DNA of 64,000 nt from Xylocopa sonorina. Lineage: Eukaryota > Arthropoda > Insecta > Hymenoptera > Apidae. Positions within the stretch are counted from its first letter, which is position 1; every line of letters starts with the position of its first letter. Both the position numbers and the translations under genes were made by a program. This document shows, piece by piece, positions 1-12,701 of the stretch. The stretch covers positions 1 to 64,000 of the forward strand of contig NW_027490487.1 in the NCBI RefSeq assembly GCF_050948175.1. The letters are read 5' to 3'. The notes under the pieces were generated by a model. The model was given only the letters and a program-made list of their open reading frames with translations. It did no database searches and had not been told where the DNA came from.

Positions 1-18
1 GTTCTAATGCTTCTTAAA

Positions 19-32
19 ATGCGATATCGCAT
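19..32. other. 14-bp perfect palindrome in the monomer core
   Basis: The sequence atgcgatatcgcat is identical to its reverse complement. It is present in P-family monomers, for example here and at 2,281, 3,499 and 6,979. A, D, F and I monomers keep the 10-bp core gcgatatcgc. E monomers carry gatatagc, and C and G carry gatgtcg, so the symmetry is lost in those families. A dyad of this size could be a protein-binding site or a cruciform-prone element, as discussed for dyad symmetries in centromeric satellites. No binding factor can be named from the sequence. Confidence 0.8.
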
Positions 33-154
33 CACACTTCTATGTTTCGTGATAAGATATAATATTCATTGCGAAGTGTCATGTATACCTCGATTTCACT
101 TCACAAGAATGTATATGCGACACTTCCTTGCTAGAAAATATTGTTTGCTGATGT

Positions 155-167
155 CTACGTATCGTAG
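155..167. other. Short inverted repeat near the monomer 3' end
   Basis: The sequence ctacg, then tat, then cgtag forms a perfect 5-bp inverted repeat with a 3-base spacer. It recurs in every monomer that ends in cgtag. Monomers ending in cgcag carry one mismatch in the right arm, which would leave a G-T wobble. C monomers carry tataggc or taatagc here and lose the repeat. It is small and may be incidental. Confidence 0.5.
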
Positions 168-522
168 CAATAGAGTTCTAGTGCTTCTTAGAACGCGATA
201 TCGTATCTCACTCCTATGTTTCATGATAAGATATAATATTCATTGCGAAGTGTCATGTATACCTCGTATTCACTTCAAAAGAACGTAAATAAGACACTTC
301 CATGCTAGGAAATAGTGTTTGCAGATGTCTACGTATCGTAGCAATAGAGCTCTAATGCTTCTCAAAATGCGATATAGCACCTCATTCCTATATTTCATGA
401 TAAGATATAATATTCATTGCGAAGTGTCATGTATACCTCGTATTCACTTCAAAAGAATGTAAATGCGACACTTCCATGCTAGGAAATAGCGTTTGCAGAT
501 GTCTACGTATCGCAGCAATAGA

Positions 523-1740
523 GATCCAATGCTTCCTAAAACGCGATATCGCATCACTCTTCTATGTTTCATGAGAAGATATAATATTCATTATGGAGTG
601 TTATGTATACCTCGTACTCACTTCAAAAGAATGTAAATGCGACCCTCCCATCCTAGGAAATAGCGTTTGCAGATGTCTACGTATCGTAGCAATAGAGTTC
701 TAATGCTTCTTAAAACGAGATGTCGCATCTCATTTCTATGTTTCATGATCAGATATAATATTCATTGCGAAGTGTCATGTATACCTCGTATTGACTTCAA
801 AAGGATGTAGATGCGACACTTCCTTGCTAGGAAATAGCGTTTCCAGATGACTACGTGTCGAAACAATAGAGTTCTAATGATTCTTAAAATGCCATATCGC
901 ATATCACTTCTATGTTTCATGGTAAGATATAATATTCATTGCGAAGTGTCATGTATATCTCATATTCACATCAAAAGAATGTAAATGCGACACTTCCATG
1001 CTAGGAAATAGCGTTTGCAGATGTCTACGTATCGCAGCAATAGAGTTCCAATGCTTCCTAAAACGCGATATCGCATCACTCTTCTATGTTTCATGATAAG
1101 GTATAATATTCATTACGAAGTGTCATGTATACCTCATATTCACTTCAAATGAATGTAAATGCGACACTTCCATGCTAGGAAATAGCGTTTGCAGATGTCT
1201 ACGTATCGCAGCAATAGAGATCCAATGCTTCCTAAAACGCGATATCGCATCACTCTTCTATGTTTCATGAGAAGATATAATATTCATTATGGAGTGTTAT
1301 GTATACCTCGTACTCACTTCAAAAGAATGTAAATGCGACCCTCCCATCCTAGGAAATAGCGTTTGCAGATGTCTACGTATCGTAGCAATAGAGTTATAAT
1401 GCTTCTTAAAACGAGATGTCGCATCTCATTTCTACGTTTCATGATCAGATATAATATTCATTGCGAAGTGTCATGTATACCTCGTATTGACTTCAAAAGG
1501 ATGTAAATGCGACACTTCCTTGCTAGGAAATAGCGTTTCCAGATGACTACGTGTCGAAACAATAGAGTTCTAATGATTCTTAAAATGACATATCGCATCT
1601 CACTTCTATGTTTCATGATAAAATATAATATTCACTGCGAAGTGTCATGTATATCTCGTATTCACTTCAAACGAATGTAAATGCGACACTTCCATGCTAG
1701 GAATTAGCGTTTGCAGATGTCTACGTCTCGTAGCAATAGA
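523..1740 (+). repeat. Four-monomer (696-bp) near-tandem repeat carrying F-G-H
   Basis: The F-G-H trimer starting at 523 recurs at 1,219, a step of 696 bp. The F monomers are almost identical, including the rare ccctcccatcc. The second G copy has gttata in place of gttcta and tacgttt in place of tatgttt. The fourth monomer is I in the first unit and E followed by I in the second, so the exchange that created the repeat was followed by further rearrangement. Confidence 0.8.
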
Positions 1741-1859
1741 GTTCTAATGCTTCTCAAAACGCGATATAGCACCTCATTCCTATGTTTCATGAGAAGATAT
1801 AATATTCATTGCGAAGTGTCATGTATATCTCGTATTCACATCAAAAGAATGTAAATGCG

Positions 1860-4262
1860 ACACTTCCATGCTAGGAAATAGCGTTTGCAGATGTCTACGT
1901 ATTGCAGCAATAGAGTTCCAATGCTTCCTAAAACGCGATATCGCATCACTCTTCTATGTTTCATGATAAGGTATAATATTCATTACGAAGTGTCATGTAT
2001 ACCTCATATTCACTTCAAATGAATGTAAATGCGACACTTCCATGCTAGGAAATAGCGTTTGCAGATGTCTACGTATCGTAGCAATAGAGTTCTAATGCTT
2101 CTTAAAACGCGATATCGCATCTCACTGCTATGTTTCATGATAAGATATAATATTCATTGCGAAGTGTCATGTACACCTCGTATTCACTTCAAGAGAATGT
2201 AAATGCGACACTTCCATGCTAGGAAGTAGCGTTTGCAGATGACTACGTATCGTAGCAATAGGGTTCTAATGCTTCTTAAAATGCGATATCGCATCACACT
2301 TCTATGTTTCGTGATAAGATATAATATTCATTGCGAAGTGTCATGTATACCTCGATTTCACTTCACAAAAATATAAATGCGACACTTCCTTGCTAGTAAA
2401 TATTGTTTGCAGATGTCTACGTATCGTAGCAATAGAGTTCTAGTGCTTCTTAGAACGCGATATCGCATCTCACTTCTATGTTTCATGATAAGATATAATA
2501 TTCATTGCGAAGTGTCATGTATATCTCGTATTCACTTCAAAAGAACGTAAATAAGACACTTACATTCTAGGAAATAGCTTTTGCAGATGTGTACGTATCG
2601 TAGCAATAGAGCTCTAATGCTTCTCAAAACGCGATATAGCACCTCAATCCTATGTTTCATGATAAGGTATAATATTCATTGCGAAGTGTCATGTATACCT
2701 CGTATTCACTTCAAAAGAATGTAAATGCGACACTTCCATGCTAGGAAATAGCGTTTGCAGATGTCTACGTATCGCAGCAATAGTGATCCAATGCTTCCTA
2801 AAACGCGATATCGCATCAATCTTCTATGTTTCATGAGAAGATATAATATTCATTATGGAGTGTTATGTATACCTCGTACTCACTTCAAAAGAATGTAAAT
2901 GCGACCATCCCATACTAGGAAATAGCGTTTGCAGATGTCTACGTTTCGTAGCAATAGAGTTCTAATGCTTCTTAAAACGCGATATCGCATCTCACTGCTA
3001 TGTTTCATGAGAAGATATAATATTCTTTGCGAAGTGTCATGTATATCTCGTATTCACACCAAAAAAATGTAAATGCGACACTTCCATGCTACGAAATAGC
3101 GTTTGCAGATGTCTACGTATCGCAGCAATAGAGTTCCAATGCGTCCTAAAACGCGATATCGCATCACTCTTCTATGTTTCATGATAAGGTATAATATTCA
3201 TTACGACGTGTCATGTATACCTCATATTCACTTCAAATGAATGTAAATGCGACACTTCCATGCTAGGAAATAGCGTTTGCAGATGTCTACGTATCGTAGC
3301 AATATAGTTCTAATGCTTCTTAAAACGCGATATCGCATCTCACTGCTATGTTTCATGATAACATATAATATTCATTGCGAAGTGTCATGTATACCTCGTA
3401 TTCACTTCAAAAGAATGTAAATGCGACACTTCCATGCTAGGAAGTAGCGTTCGCAGATGACTACGTATCGTAGCAATAGGGTTCTAATGCTTCTTAAAAT
3501 GCGATATCGCATCACACTTCTATGTTTCGTGATAAGATATAATATTCATTGCGAAGTGTCATGTATACCTCGATTTCACTTCACAAGAATGTATATGCGA
3601 CACTTCCTTGCTAGAAAATATTGTTTGCTGATGTCTACGTATCGTAGCAATAGAGTTCTAGTGCTTCTTAGAACGCGATATCGTATCTCACTCCTATGTT
3701 TCATGATAAGATATAATATTCATTGCGAAGTGTCATGTATACCTCGTATTCACTTCAAAAGAACGTAAATAAGACACTTCCATGCTAGGAAATAGTGTTT
3801 GCAGATGTCTACGTATCGTAGCAATAGAGCTCTAATGCTTCTCAAAATGCGATATAGCACCTCATTCCTATGTTTCATGATAAGATATAATATTCATTGC
3901 GAAGTGTCATGTATACCTCGTATTCACTTCAAAAGAATGTAAATGCGACACTTCCATGCTAGGAAATAGCGTTTGCAGATGTCTACGTATCGTAGCAATA
4001 GAGTTCTAATGCTTCTCAAAACGCGATATAGCACCTCATTCCTATGTTTCATGATAAGATATAATATTCATTGCGAAGTGTCATGCATACCTCGTATTGA
4101 CTTCCAAAGAATGTAAATGCGACACTTCCATGCTAGGAAATAGCGTTTGCAGATGTCTACGTATCGCAGCAATAGAGGTCCAATGCTTCCTAAAACGCGA
4201 TATCGCATCACTCTTCTATGTCTCATGAGAAGATATAATATTCATTATGGAGTGTTATGTAT
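1860..4262 (+). repeat. Copy 1 of a 33-monomer (5,742-bp) spaced duplication
   Basis: About 2.4 kb here matches 7,602-10,004 at a constant spacing of 5,742 bp, or 33 monomers. Shared rare variants include attgcagc (about 1,900), caagaga (about 2,190), aaaatataaatg (about 2,368), acattctagg with agctttt (about 2,571), catactagg (about 2,911), ctacgaaatag (about 3,089) and tatgtctcatg (about 4,218). The match ends inside a monomer, after gtgttatgtata at about 4,262. Confidence 0.85.
2785..3654 (+). repeat. Five-monomer block present three times
   Basis: The F-A-I-A-P block starting at 2,785 recurs at 6,265 (+3,480, 20 monomers) and at 8,527 (+5,742, 33 monomers). The A monomer of each copy shares ttctttgcg, cacaccaaaaaaatg and ctacgaaatag, which is a clear fingerprint. 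The third copy adds its own change, ataatgtat at about 8,928. Confidence 0.8.
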
Positions 4263-5742
4263 ACCTCGTACTCACTTCAAAAGAATGTAAATGTGACCCT
4301 TCCATGCTAGGGAATAGCCTTTGCAAATGTCTACGTATCGTAGCAATAGAGTTCTAATGCTTCTTAAAACGCGATATCGCATCTCACTGCTATGTTTCAT
4401 GAGAAGATATAATATTCATTGCGAAGTGTCATGTATATCTCGTATTCACATCAAAAGAATGTAAATGCGACACTTCCCTGCTAGGAAATAGCGTTTGCAG
4501 ATGTCTACGTATCGCAGCAATAGAGTTCCAGTGCTTCCTAAAACGCGATATCGCATCACTCTTCTATGTTTCATGATAAGGTATAATATTCATTACGAAG
4601 TGTCATGTATACCTCATATTCACTTCAAATGAATGTAAATGCGACACTTCCATGCTAGGAAATAGCGTTTGCAGATGTCTACGTATCGTAGCAATAGAGT
4701 TCTAATGTTTCTTAAAACGAGATGTCGTATTTCATTTCTATGTTTCGTAATAAGATATAATATTCATTGTGTAATGTTATGTATACCTCGTATTCACTTC
4801 AGTGGAATGTAAGTGCGAAATTTCCTGGCAAGGAAATAGAGTTTGCAGATGTCTACGTATATAGGCAATAGAGTTCTAATGCTTCTCAAAACGCGATATA
4901 GCACCTCATTCCTATGTTTCATGAGAAGATATAATATTCATTGCGAAGTGTCATGTATACCTCGTATTCACTTCAAAAGAATGTAAATGCGACACTTCCA
5001 TGCTAGGAAATAGCGTTTGCAGATGTCTACGTATCGCAGCAATAGAGGTCCAATGCTTCCTAAAACGCGATATCGCATCACTCTTCTATGTCTCATGAGA
5101 AGATATAATATTCATTATGGAGTGTTATGTATACCTCGTACTCACTTCAAAAGAATGTAAATGTGACCCTTCCATGCTAGGGAATAGCCTTTGCAAATGT
5201 CTACGTATCGTAGCAATAGAGTTCTAATGCTTCTTAAAACGCGATATCGCATCTCACTGCTATGTTTCATGAGAAGATATAATATTCATTGCGAAGTGTC
5301 ATGTATATCTCGTATTCACATCAAAAGAATGTAAATGCGACACTTCCCTGCTAGGAAATAGCGTTTGCAGATGTCTACGTATCGCAGCAATAGAGTTCCA
5401 ATGCTTCCTAAAACGCGATATCGCATCACTCTTCTATGTTTCATGATAAGGTATAATATTCATTACGAAGTGTCATGTATACCTCATATTCACTTCAAAT
5501 GAATGTAAATGCGACACTTCCATGCTAGGAAATAGCGTTTGCAGATGTCTACGTATCGTAGCAATAGAGTTCTAATGTTTCTTAAAACAAGATGTCGTAT
5601 TTCATTTCTATGTTTCGTAATAAGATATAATATTCATTGTGTAATGTTATGTATACCTCGTATTCACTTCAGTGGAATGTAAGTGCGAAATTTCCTGGCA
5701 AGGAAATAGAGTTTGCAGATGTCTACGTATATAGGCAATAGA
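4003..5742 (+). repeat. Tandem duplication of a five-monomer (870-bp) unit
   Basis: The unit 4,003-4,872 (order E-F-A-I-C) is repeated directly at 4,873-5,742. The two copies are nearly identical, including atgtgacccttcc, agggaatagcc and the C-family tail tatataggc. The C monomers at 4,699 and 5,569 differ by one base (aaacgag against aaacaag). A further E monomer follows at 5,743. The high identity suggests a recent unequal exchange. Confidence 0.88.
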
Positions 5743-7601
5743 GTTCTAATGCTTCTCAAAACGCGATATAGCACCTCATTCCTATGTTTCATGAGAAGAT
5801 ATAATATTCATTGCGAAGTGTCATGTATACCTCGTATTCACTTCAAAAGAATGTAAATGCGACACTTCCATGCTAGGAAGTAGCGTTTGCAGATGAATAC
5901 GTATCGTAGCAATAGTGTTCTAATGCTTCCTAAAATGCGATATCGCATCACACTTCTATGTTTCGTGATAAGATATAATATTCATTGCGAAGTGTCATGT
6001 ATACCTCGATTTCACTTCACAAGAATGTAAATGCGACACCTCCATGCTAGGAAATAGCGTTTGCAGATGTCTACGTATCGTAGCAATAGAGTTCTAGTGC
6101 TTCTTAGAACGCGATATCGCATCTCACTTCTATGTTTCATGATAAGATATAATATTCATTGCGAAGTGTCATGTATACCTCGTATTCACTTCAAAAGAAT
6201 GTAAATGCGACACTTCCATGCTAGGAAATAGCGTTTGCAGATGTCTACGTATCGCAGCAATAGAGATCCAATGCTTCCTAAAACGCGATATCGCATCACT
6301 CTTCTATGTTTCATGAGAAGATATAATATTCATTATGGAGTGTTATGTATACCTCGTACTCACTTCAAAAGAATGTAAGTGCGACCCTTCCATGCTAGGG
6401 AATAGCCTTTGCAAATGTCTACGTATCGTAGCAATAGAGTTCTAATGCTTCTTAAAACGCGATATCGCATCTCACTGCTATGTTTCATGAGAAGATATAA
6501 TATTCTTTGCGAAGTGTCATGTATATCTCGTATTCACACCAAAAAAATGTAAATGCGACACTTCCATGCTACGAAATAGCGTTTGCAGATGTCTACGTAT
6601 CGCAGCAATAGAGTTCCAATGCGTCCTAAAACGCGATATCGCATCACTCTTCTATGTTTCATGATAAGGTATAATATTCATTACGACGTGTCATGTATAC
6701 CTCATATTCACTTCAAATGAATGTAAATGCGACACTTCCATGCTAGGAAATAGCGTTTGCAGATGTCTACGTATCGTAGCAATATAGTTCTAATGCTTCT
6801 TAAAACGCGATATCGCATCTCACTGCTATGTTTCATGATAAGATATAATATTCATTGCGAAGTGTTATGTATACCTCGTATTCACTTCAAAAGAATGTAA
6901 ATGCGACACTTCCATGCTAGGAAGTAGCGTTTGCAGATGACTACGTATCGTAGCAATAGGGTTCTAATGCTTCTTAAAATGCGATATCGCATCACACTTC
7001 TATGTTTCGTGATAAGATATAATATTCATTGCGAAGTGTCATGTATACCTCGATTTCACTTCACAAGAATGTAAATGCGACACTTCCTTGCTAGAAAATA
7101 TTGTTTGCTGATGTCTACGTATCGTAGCAATAGAGTTCTAATGCTTCTTAAAACGCGATATCGCATCTCACTGCTATGTTTCATGAGAAGATATAATATT
7201 CATTGCGAAGTGTCATGTATATCTCGTATTCACATCAAAAGAATGTAAATGCGACACTTCCCTGCTAGGAAATAGCGTTTGCAGATGTCTACGTATCGCA
7301 GCAATAGAGTTCCAATGCTTCCTAAAACGCGATATCGCATCACTCTTCTATGTTTCATGATAAGGTATAATATTCATTACGAAGTGTCATGTATACCTCA
7401 TATTCACTTCAAATGAATGTAAATGCGACACTTCCATGCTAGGAAATAGCGTTTGCAGATGTCTACGTATCGTAGCAATAGAGTTCTAGTGCTTCTTAGA
7501 ACGCGATATCGCATCTCACTTCTATGTTTCATGATAAGATATAATATTCATTGCGAAGTGTCATGTATATCTCGTATTCACTTCAAACGAATGTAAATGC
7601 G

Positions 7602-10004
7602 ACACCTCCATGCTAGGAAATAGCGTTTGCAGATGTCTACGTATTGCAGCAATAGAGTTCCAATGCTTCCTAAAACGCGATATCGCATCACTCTTCTATG
7701 TTTCATGATAAGGTATAATATTCATTACGAAGTGTCATGTATACCTCATATTCACTTCAAATGAATGTAAATGCGACACTTCCATGCTAGGAAATAGCGT
7801 TTGCAGATGTCTACGTATCGTAGCAATAGAGTTCTAATGCTTCTTAAAACGCGATATCGCATCTCACTGCTATGTTTCATGATAAGATATAATATTCATT
7901 GCGAAGTGTCATGTATACCTCGTATTCACATCAAGAGAAAGTAAATGCGACACTTCCATGCTAGGAAGTAGCGTTTGCAGATGACTACGTATCGTAGCAA
8001 TAGGGTTATAATGCTTCTTAAAATGCGATATCGCATCACACTTCTATGTTTCGTGATAAGATATAATATTCATTGCGAAGTGTCATGTATACCTCGATTT
8101 CACTTCACAAAAATATAAATGCGACACTTCCTTGCTAGGAAATATTGTTTGCAGATGTCTACGTATCGTAGCAATAGAGTTCTAGTGCTTCTTAGAACGC
8201 GATATCGCATCTCACTTCTATGTTTCATGATAAGATATAATATTCATTGCGAAGTGTCATGTATATCTCGTATTCACTTCAAAAGAACGTAAATAAGACA
8301 CTTACATTCTAGGAAATAGCTTTTGCAGATGTGTACGTATCGTAGCAATAGAGCTCTAATGCTTCTCAAAACGCGATATAGCACCTCAATCCTATGTTTC
8401 ATGATAAGATATAATATTCATTGCGAAGTGTCATGTATACCTCGTATTCACTTCAAAAGAATGTAAATGCGACACTTCCATGCTAGGAAATAGCGTTTGC
8501 AGATGTCTACGTATCGCAGCAATAGTGATCCAATGCTTCCTAAAACGCGATATCGCATCAATCTTCTATGTTTCATGAGAAGATATAATATTCATTATGG
8601 AGTGTTATGTATACCTCGTACTCACTTCAAAAGAATGTAAATGCGACCATCCCATACTAGGAAATAGCGTTTGCAGATGTCTACGTTTCGTAGCAATAGA
8701 GTTCTAATGCTTCTTAAAACGCGATATCGCATCTCACTGCTATGTTTCATGAGAAGATATAATATTCTTTGCGAAGTGTCATGTATATCTCGTATTCACA
8801 CCAAAAAAATGTAAATGCGACACTTCCATGCTACGAAATAGCGTTTGCAGATGTCTACGTATCGCAGCAATAGAGTTCCAATGCGTCCTAAAACGCGATA
8901 TCGCATCACTCTTCTATGTTTCATGATAATGTATAATATTCATTACGACGTGTCATGTATACCTCATATTCACTTCAAATGAATGTAAATGCGACACTTC
9001 CATGCTAGGAAATAGCGTTTGCAGATGTCTACGTATCGTAGCAATATAGTTCTAATGCTTCTTAAAACGCGATATCGCATCTCACTGCTATGTTTCATGA
9101 TAAGATATAATATTCATTGCGAAGCGTCATGTATACCTCGTATTCACTTCAAAAGAATGTAAATGCGACACTTCCATGCTAGGAAGTAGCGTTTGCAGAT
9201 GACTACGTATCGTAGCAATAGGGTTCTAATGCTTCTTAAAATGCGATATCGCATCACACTTCTATGTTTCGTGATAAGATATAATATTCATTGCGAAGTG
9301 TCATGTATACCTCGATTTCACTTCACAAGAATGTAAATGCGACACTTCCTTGCTAGAAAATATTGTTTGCTGATGTCTACGTATCGTAGCAATAGAGTTC
9401 TAGTGCTTCTTAGAACGCGATATCGTATCTCACTTCTATGTTTCATGATAAGATATAATATTCATTGCGAAGTGTCATGTATACCTCGTATTCACTTCAA
9501 AAGAACGTAAATAAGACACTTCCATGCTAGGAAATAGTGTTTGCAGATGTCTACGTATCGTAGCAATAGAGCTCTAATGCTTCTCAAAATGCGATATAGC
9601 ACCTCATTCCTATGTTTCATGATAAGATATAATATTCATTGCGAAGTGTCATGTATACCTCGTATTCACTTCAAAAGAATGTAAATGCGACACTTCCATG
9701 CTAGGAAATAGCGTTTGCAGATGTCTACGTATCGTAGCAATAGAGTTCTAATGCTTCTCAAAACGCGATATAGCACCTCATTCCTATGTTTCATGATAAG
9801 ATATAATATTCATTGCGAAGTGTCATGCATACCTCGTATTGACTTCCAAAGAATGTAAATGCGACACTTCCATGCTAGGAAATAGCGTTTGCAGATGTCT
9901 ACGTATCGCAGCAATAGAGGTCCAATGCTTCCTAAAACGCGATATCGCATCACTCTTCTATGTCTCATGAGAAGATATAATATTCATTATGGAGTGTTAT
10001 GTAT
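7602..10004 (+). repeat. Copy 2 of the 33-monomer spaced duplication
   Basis: This matches 1,860-4,262. At its 3' end the F monomer switches at about 10,004 from F sequence (tatggagtgttatgtata) to family A-like sequence (tctcgtattcacatc) inside the same monomer. That is an in-register exchange junction that leaves no length change. Confidence 0.85.
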
Positions 10005-10962
10005 ATCTCGTATTCACATCAAAAGAATGTAAATGCGACACTTCCCTGCTAGGAAATAGCGTTTGCAGATGTCTACGTATCGCAGCAATAGAGTTCCAAT
10101 GCTTCCTAAAACGCGATATCGCATCACTCTTCTATGTTTCATGATAAGGTATAATATTCATTACGAAGTGTCATGTATACCTCATATTCACTTCAAATGA
10201 ATGTAAATGCGACACTTCCATGCTAGGAAATAGCGTTTGCAGATGTCTACGTATCGTAGCAATAGAGTTCTAATGTTTCTTAAAACGAGATGTCGTATTT
10301 CATTTCTATGTTTCGTAATAAGATATAATATTCATTGTGTAATGTTATGTATACCTCGTATTCACTTCAGTGGAATGTAAGTGCGAAATTTCCTGGCAAG
10401 GAAATAGAGTTTGCAGATGTCTACGTATATAGGCAATAGAGTTCTAATGCTTCACAAAACTCGATATAGCACCTCATTCCTATGTTTCATGATAAGATAT
10501 AATATTCATTGCGAAGTGTCATGTATATCTCGTATTCACATCAAAAGAATGTAAATGCGACCCTCCCATACTAGGAATTAGCGTTTGCAGATGTCTACGT
10601 ATCGTAGCAATAGAGTTCTAATGCTTCTTAAAACGAGATGTCGCATCTCATTTCTATGTTTCATGATCAGATATAATATTCATTGCGAAGTGTCATGTAT
10701 ACCTCGTATTGACTTCAAAAGGATGTAAATGCGACACTTCCTTGCTAGGAAATAGCGTTTCCAGATGACTACGTGTCGAAACAATAGAGTTCTAATGATT
10801 CTTAAATTGCCATATCGCATCTCACTTTTATGTTTCATGATAAGATATAATATTCATTGCGAAGTGTCATGTATATCTCGTATTCACTTCAAACGAATGT
10901 AAATGCGACACCTCCATGCTAGGAAGTAGCGTTTGCAGATGACTACGTATCGTAGCAATAGG

Positions 10963-12200
10963 GTTCTAATGCTTCTTAAAATGCGATATCGCATCACACT
11001 TCTATGTTTCGTGATAAGATATAATATTCATTGCGAAGTGTCATGTATACCTCGATTTCACTTCACAAGAATGTAAATGCGACACTTCCTTGCTAGAAAA
11101 TATTGTTTGCAGATGTCTACGTATCGTAGCAATAGAGTTCTAGTGCTTCTTAGAACGCGATATCGCATCTCACTTCTATGTTCCATGATAAGATATAATA
11201 TTCATTGCGAAGTGTCATGTATACCTCGTATTCACTTCAAAAGAACGTAAATAAGACACTTCCATGCTAGGAAATAGCGTTTGCAGATGTCTACGTATCG
11301 TAGCAATAGAGCTCTAATGCTTCTCAAAATGCGATATAGCACCTCATTCCTATGTTTCATGATAAGATATAATATTCATTGCGAAGTGTCATGTATACCT
11401 CGTATTCACTTCAATAGAATGTAAATGCGACACTTCCATGCTAGGAAATAGCGTTTGCAGATGTCTACGTATCGTAGCAATAGAGTTCTAATGCTTCTCA
11501 AAACGCGATATAGCACCTCATTCCTATGTTTCATGATAAGATATAATATTCATTGCGAAGTGTCATGTATACCTCGTATTCACTTCAAAAGAATGTAAAT
11601 GCGACACTTCCATGCTAGGAAATAGCGTTTGCAGATGTCTACGTATCGCAGCAATAGAGATCCAATGCTTCCTAAAACGCGATATCGCATCACTCTTCTA
11701 TGTTTCATGAGAAATATAATATTCATTATGGAGTGTTATGTATACCTCGTTCTCACTTCAAAAGAATGTAAGTGCGACCCTTCCATGCTAGGGAATAGCC
11801 TTTACAAATGTCTACGTATCGTAGCAATAGAGTTCTAATGCTTCTTAAAACGCGATATCGCATCACACTGCTATGTTTCATGAGAAGATATAATTTTCAT
11901 TATGGAGTGTTATGTATACCTCGTACTCACTTCAAAAGAATGTAAATGCGACCCTCCCATCCTAGGAAATAGCGTTTGCAGATGTCTACGTATCGTAGCA
12001 ATAGAGTTCTAATGCTTCTTAAAACGAGATGTCGCATCTCATTTCTATGTTTCATGATCAGATATAATATTCATTCCGAAGTGTCATGTATACCTCGTAT
12101 TGACTTCAAAAGGATGTAAATGCGACACTTCCTTGCTAGGAAATAGCGTTTCCAGATGACTACGTGTCGAAACAATAGAGTTCTAATGATTCTTAAAATG
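10963..12200 (+). repeat. Copy 1 of a ten-monomer (1,739-bp) repeat
   Basis: The block starting with P at 10,963 recurs at 12,702, ten monomers away less the single-base deletion at about 11,713. Order is P-D-E-E-F-A/F-G-H. Shared rare marks are tcaatagaatg (about 11,412), ctcgttctcac (about 11,747), tttacaaatg (about 11,802) and taattttcatt (about 11,891). The deletion is only in this copy, so it arose after the duplication. The deletion is also why an open frame of 69 codons crosses 11,629-11,838; I do not regard it as a gene. Confidence 0.85.
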
Positions 12201-12701
12201 CGATATCGCATCACACTTCTATGTTTCGTGATAAGATATAATATTCATTGCGAAGTGTCATGTATACCTCGATTTCACTTCACAAGAATGTAAATGCGAC
12301 ACTTCCTTGCTAGAAAATATTGTTTGCAGATGTCTACGTATCGTAGCAATAGAGTTCTAATGCTTCTCAAAACGCGATATAGCACCTCATTCCTATGTTT
12401 CATGATAAGATATAATATTCATTGCGAAGTGTCATGTATACCTCGTATTCACTTCAAAAGAATGTAAATGCGACACTTCCATGCTAGGAAATAGCGTTTG
12501 CAGATGTCTACGTATCGCAGCAATAGAGATGTAATGCTTCCTAAAACGCGATATCGCATCTCACTGCTATGTTTCATGAGAAGATATAATATTCATTGCG
12601 AAGTGTCATGTATATCTCGTACTCACTTCAAAAGAATGTAAATGCGACACTTCCATGCTAGGAAATAGAGTTTGCAGATGACTACGTATCGTAGCAATAG
12701 G

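Larger units (their letters stand above)
1..174 (+). repeat. Reference satellite monomer (P family)
   Basis: First complete monomer in the phase used here. In order it holds: gttctaatgcttctt (1-15), a 14-base palindrome (19-32), cttctatgtttcgtg (37-51), the AT-rich stretch ataagatataatattcatt (52-70), gcgaagtgtcatgtatacc (71-89), atttcacttcacaagaatg (93-111), gcgacacttccttgctag (117-134), and the 3' part gtctacgtatcgtagcaa (153-170). The unit length of 174 equals 58 codons, so any reading frame that escapes stops persists from one monomer to the next. A consensus built from common family A variants has about 64 G+C in 174 bases and 9 CpG. EcoRV (GATATC) cuts most families once but not E, C or G. 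Confidence 0.95.
1..540 (+). repeat. First copy of a 20-monomer (3,480-bp) spaced repeat
   Basis: Bases 1 to about 540 match 3,481 to about 4,020 almost base for base, a spacing of exactly 20 monomers. One difference is tatatttc at about 390 against tatgtttc at about 3,870. The monomer order is P-D-E in both. The copies diverge at the fourth monomer, which is F here and E in the second copy. Confidence 0.85.

Noticed and set aside
55..70. Bacterial-style promoter in agatataatattcatt
   Set aside because: A -10-like tataat occurs in almost every monomer as part of the AT-rich stretch, with no gene downstream.
7..288. Open frame of 93 codons, repeated at 3,457-3,768 as 103 codons
   Set aside because: Both are satellite sequence in a frame that escaped stops. 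The monomer is 58 codons long, so the frame carries over and the peptide repeats every 58 residues. The two copies agree because 1-540 and 3,481-4,020 are a duplication, not because of coding constraint.
11629..11838. Open frame of 69 codons
   Set aside because: It exists because a one-base deletion at about 11,713 shifts the frame within a satellite monomer. The duplicate at 13,370 lacks the deletion. There is no recognisable protein.
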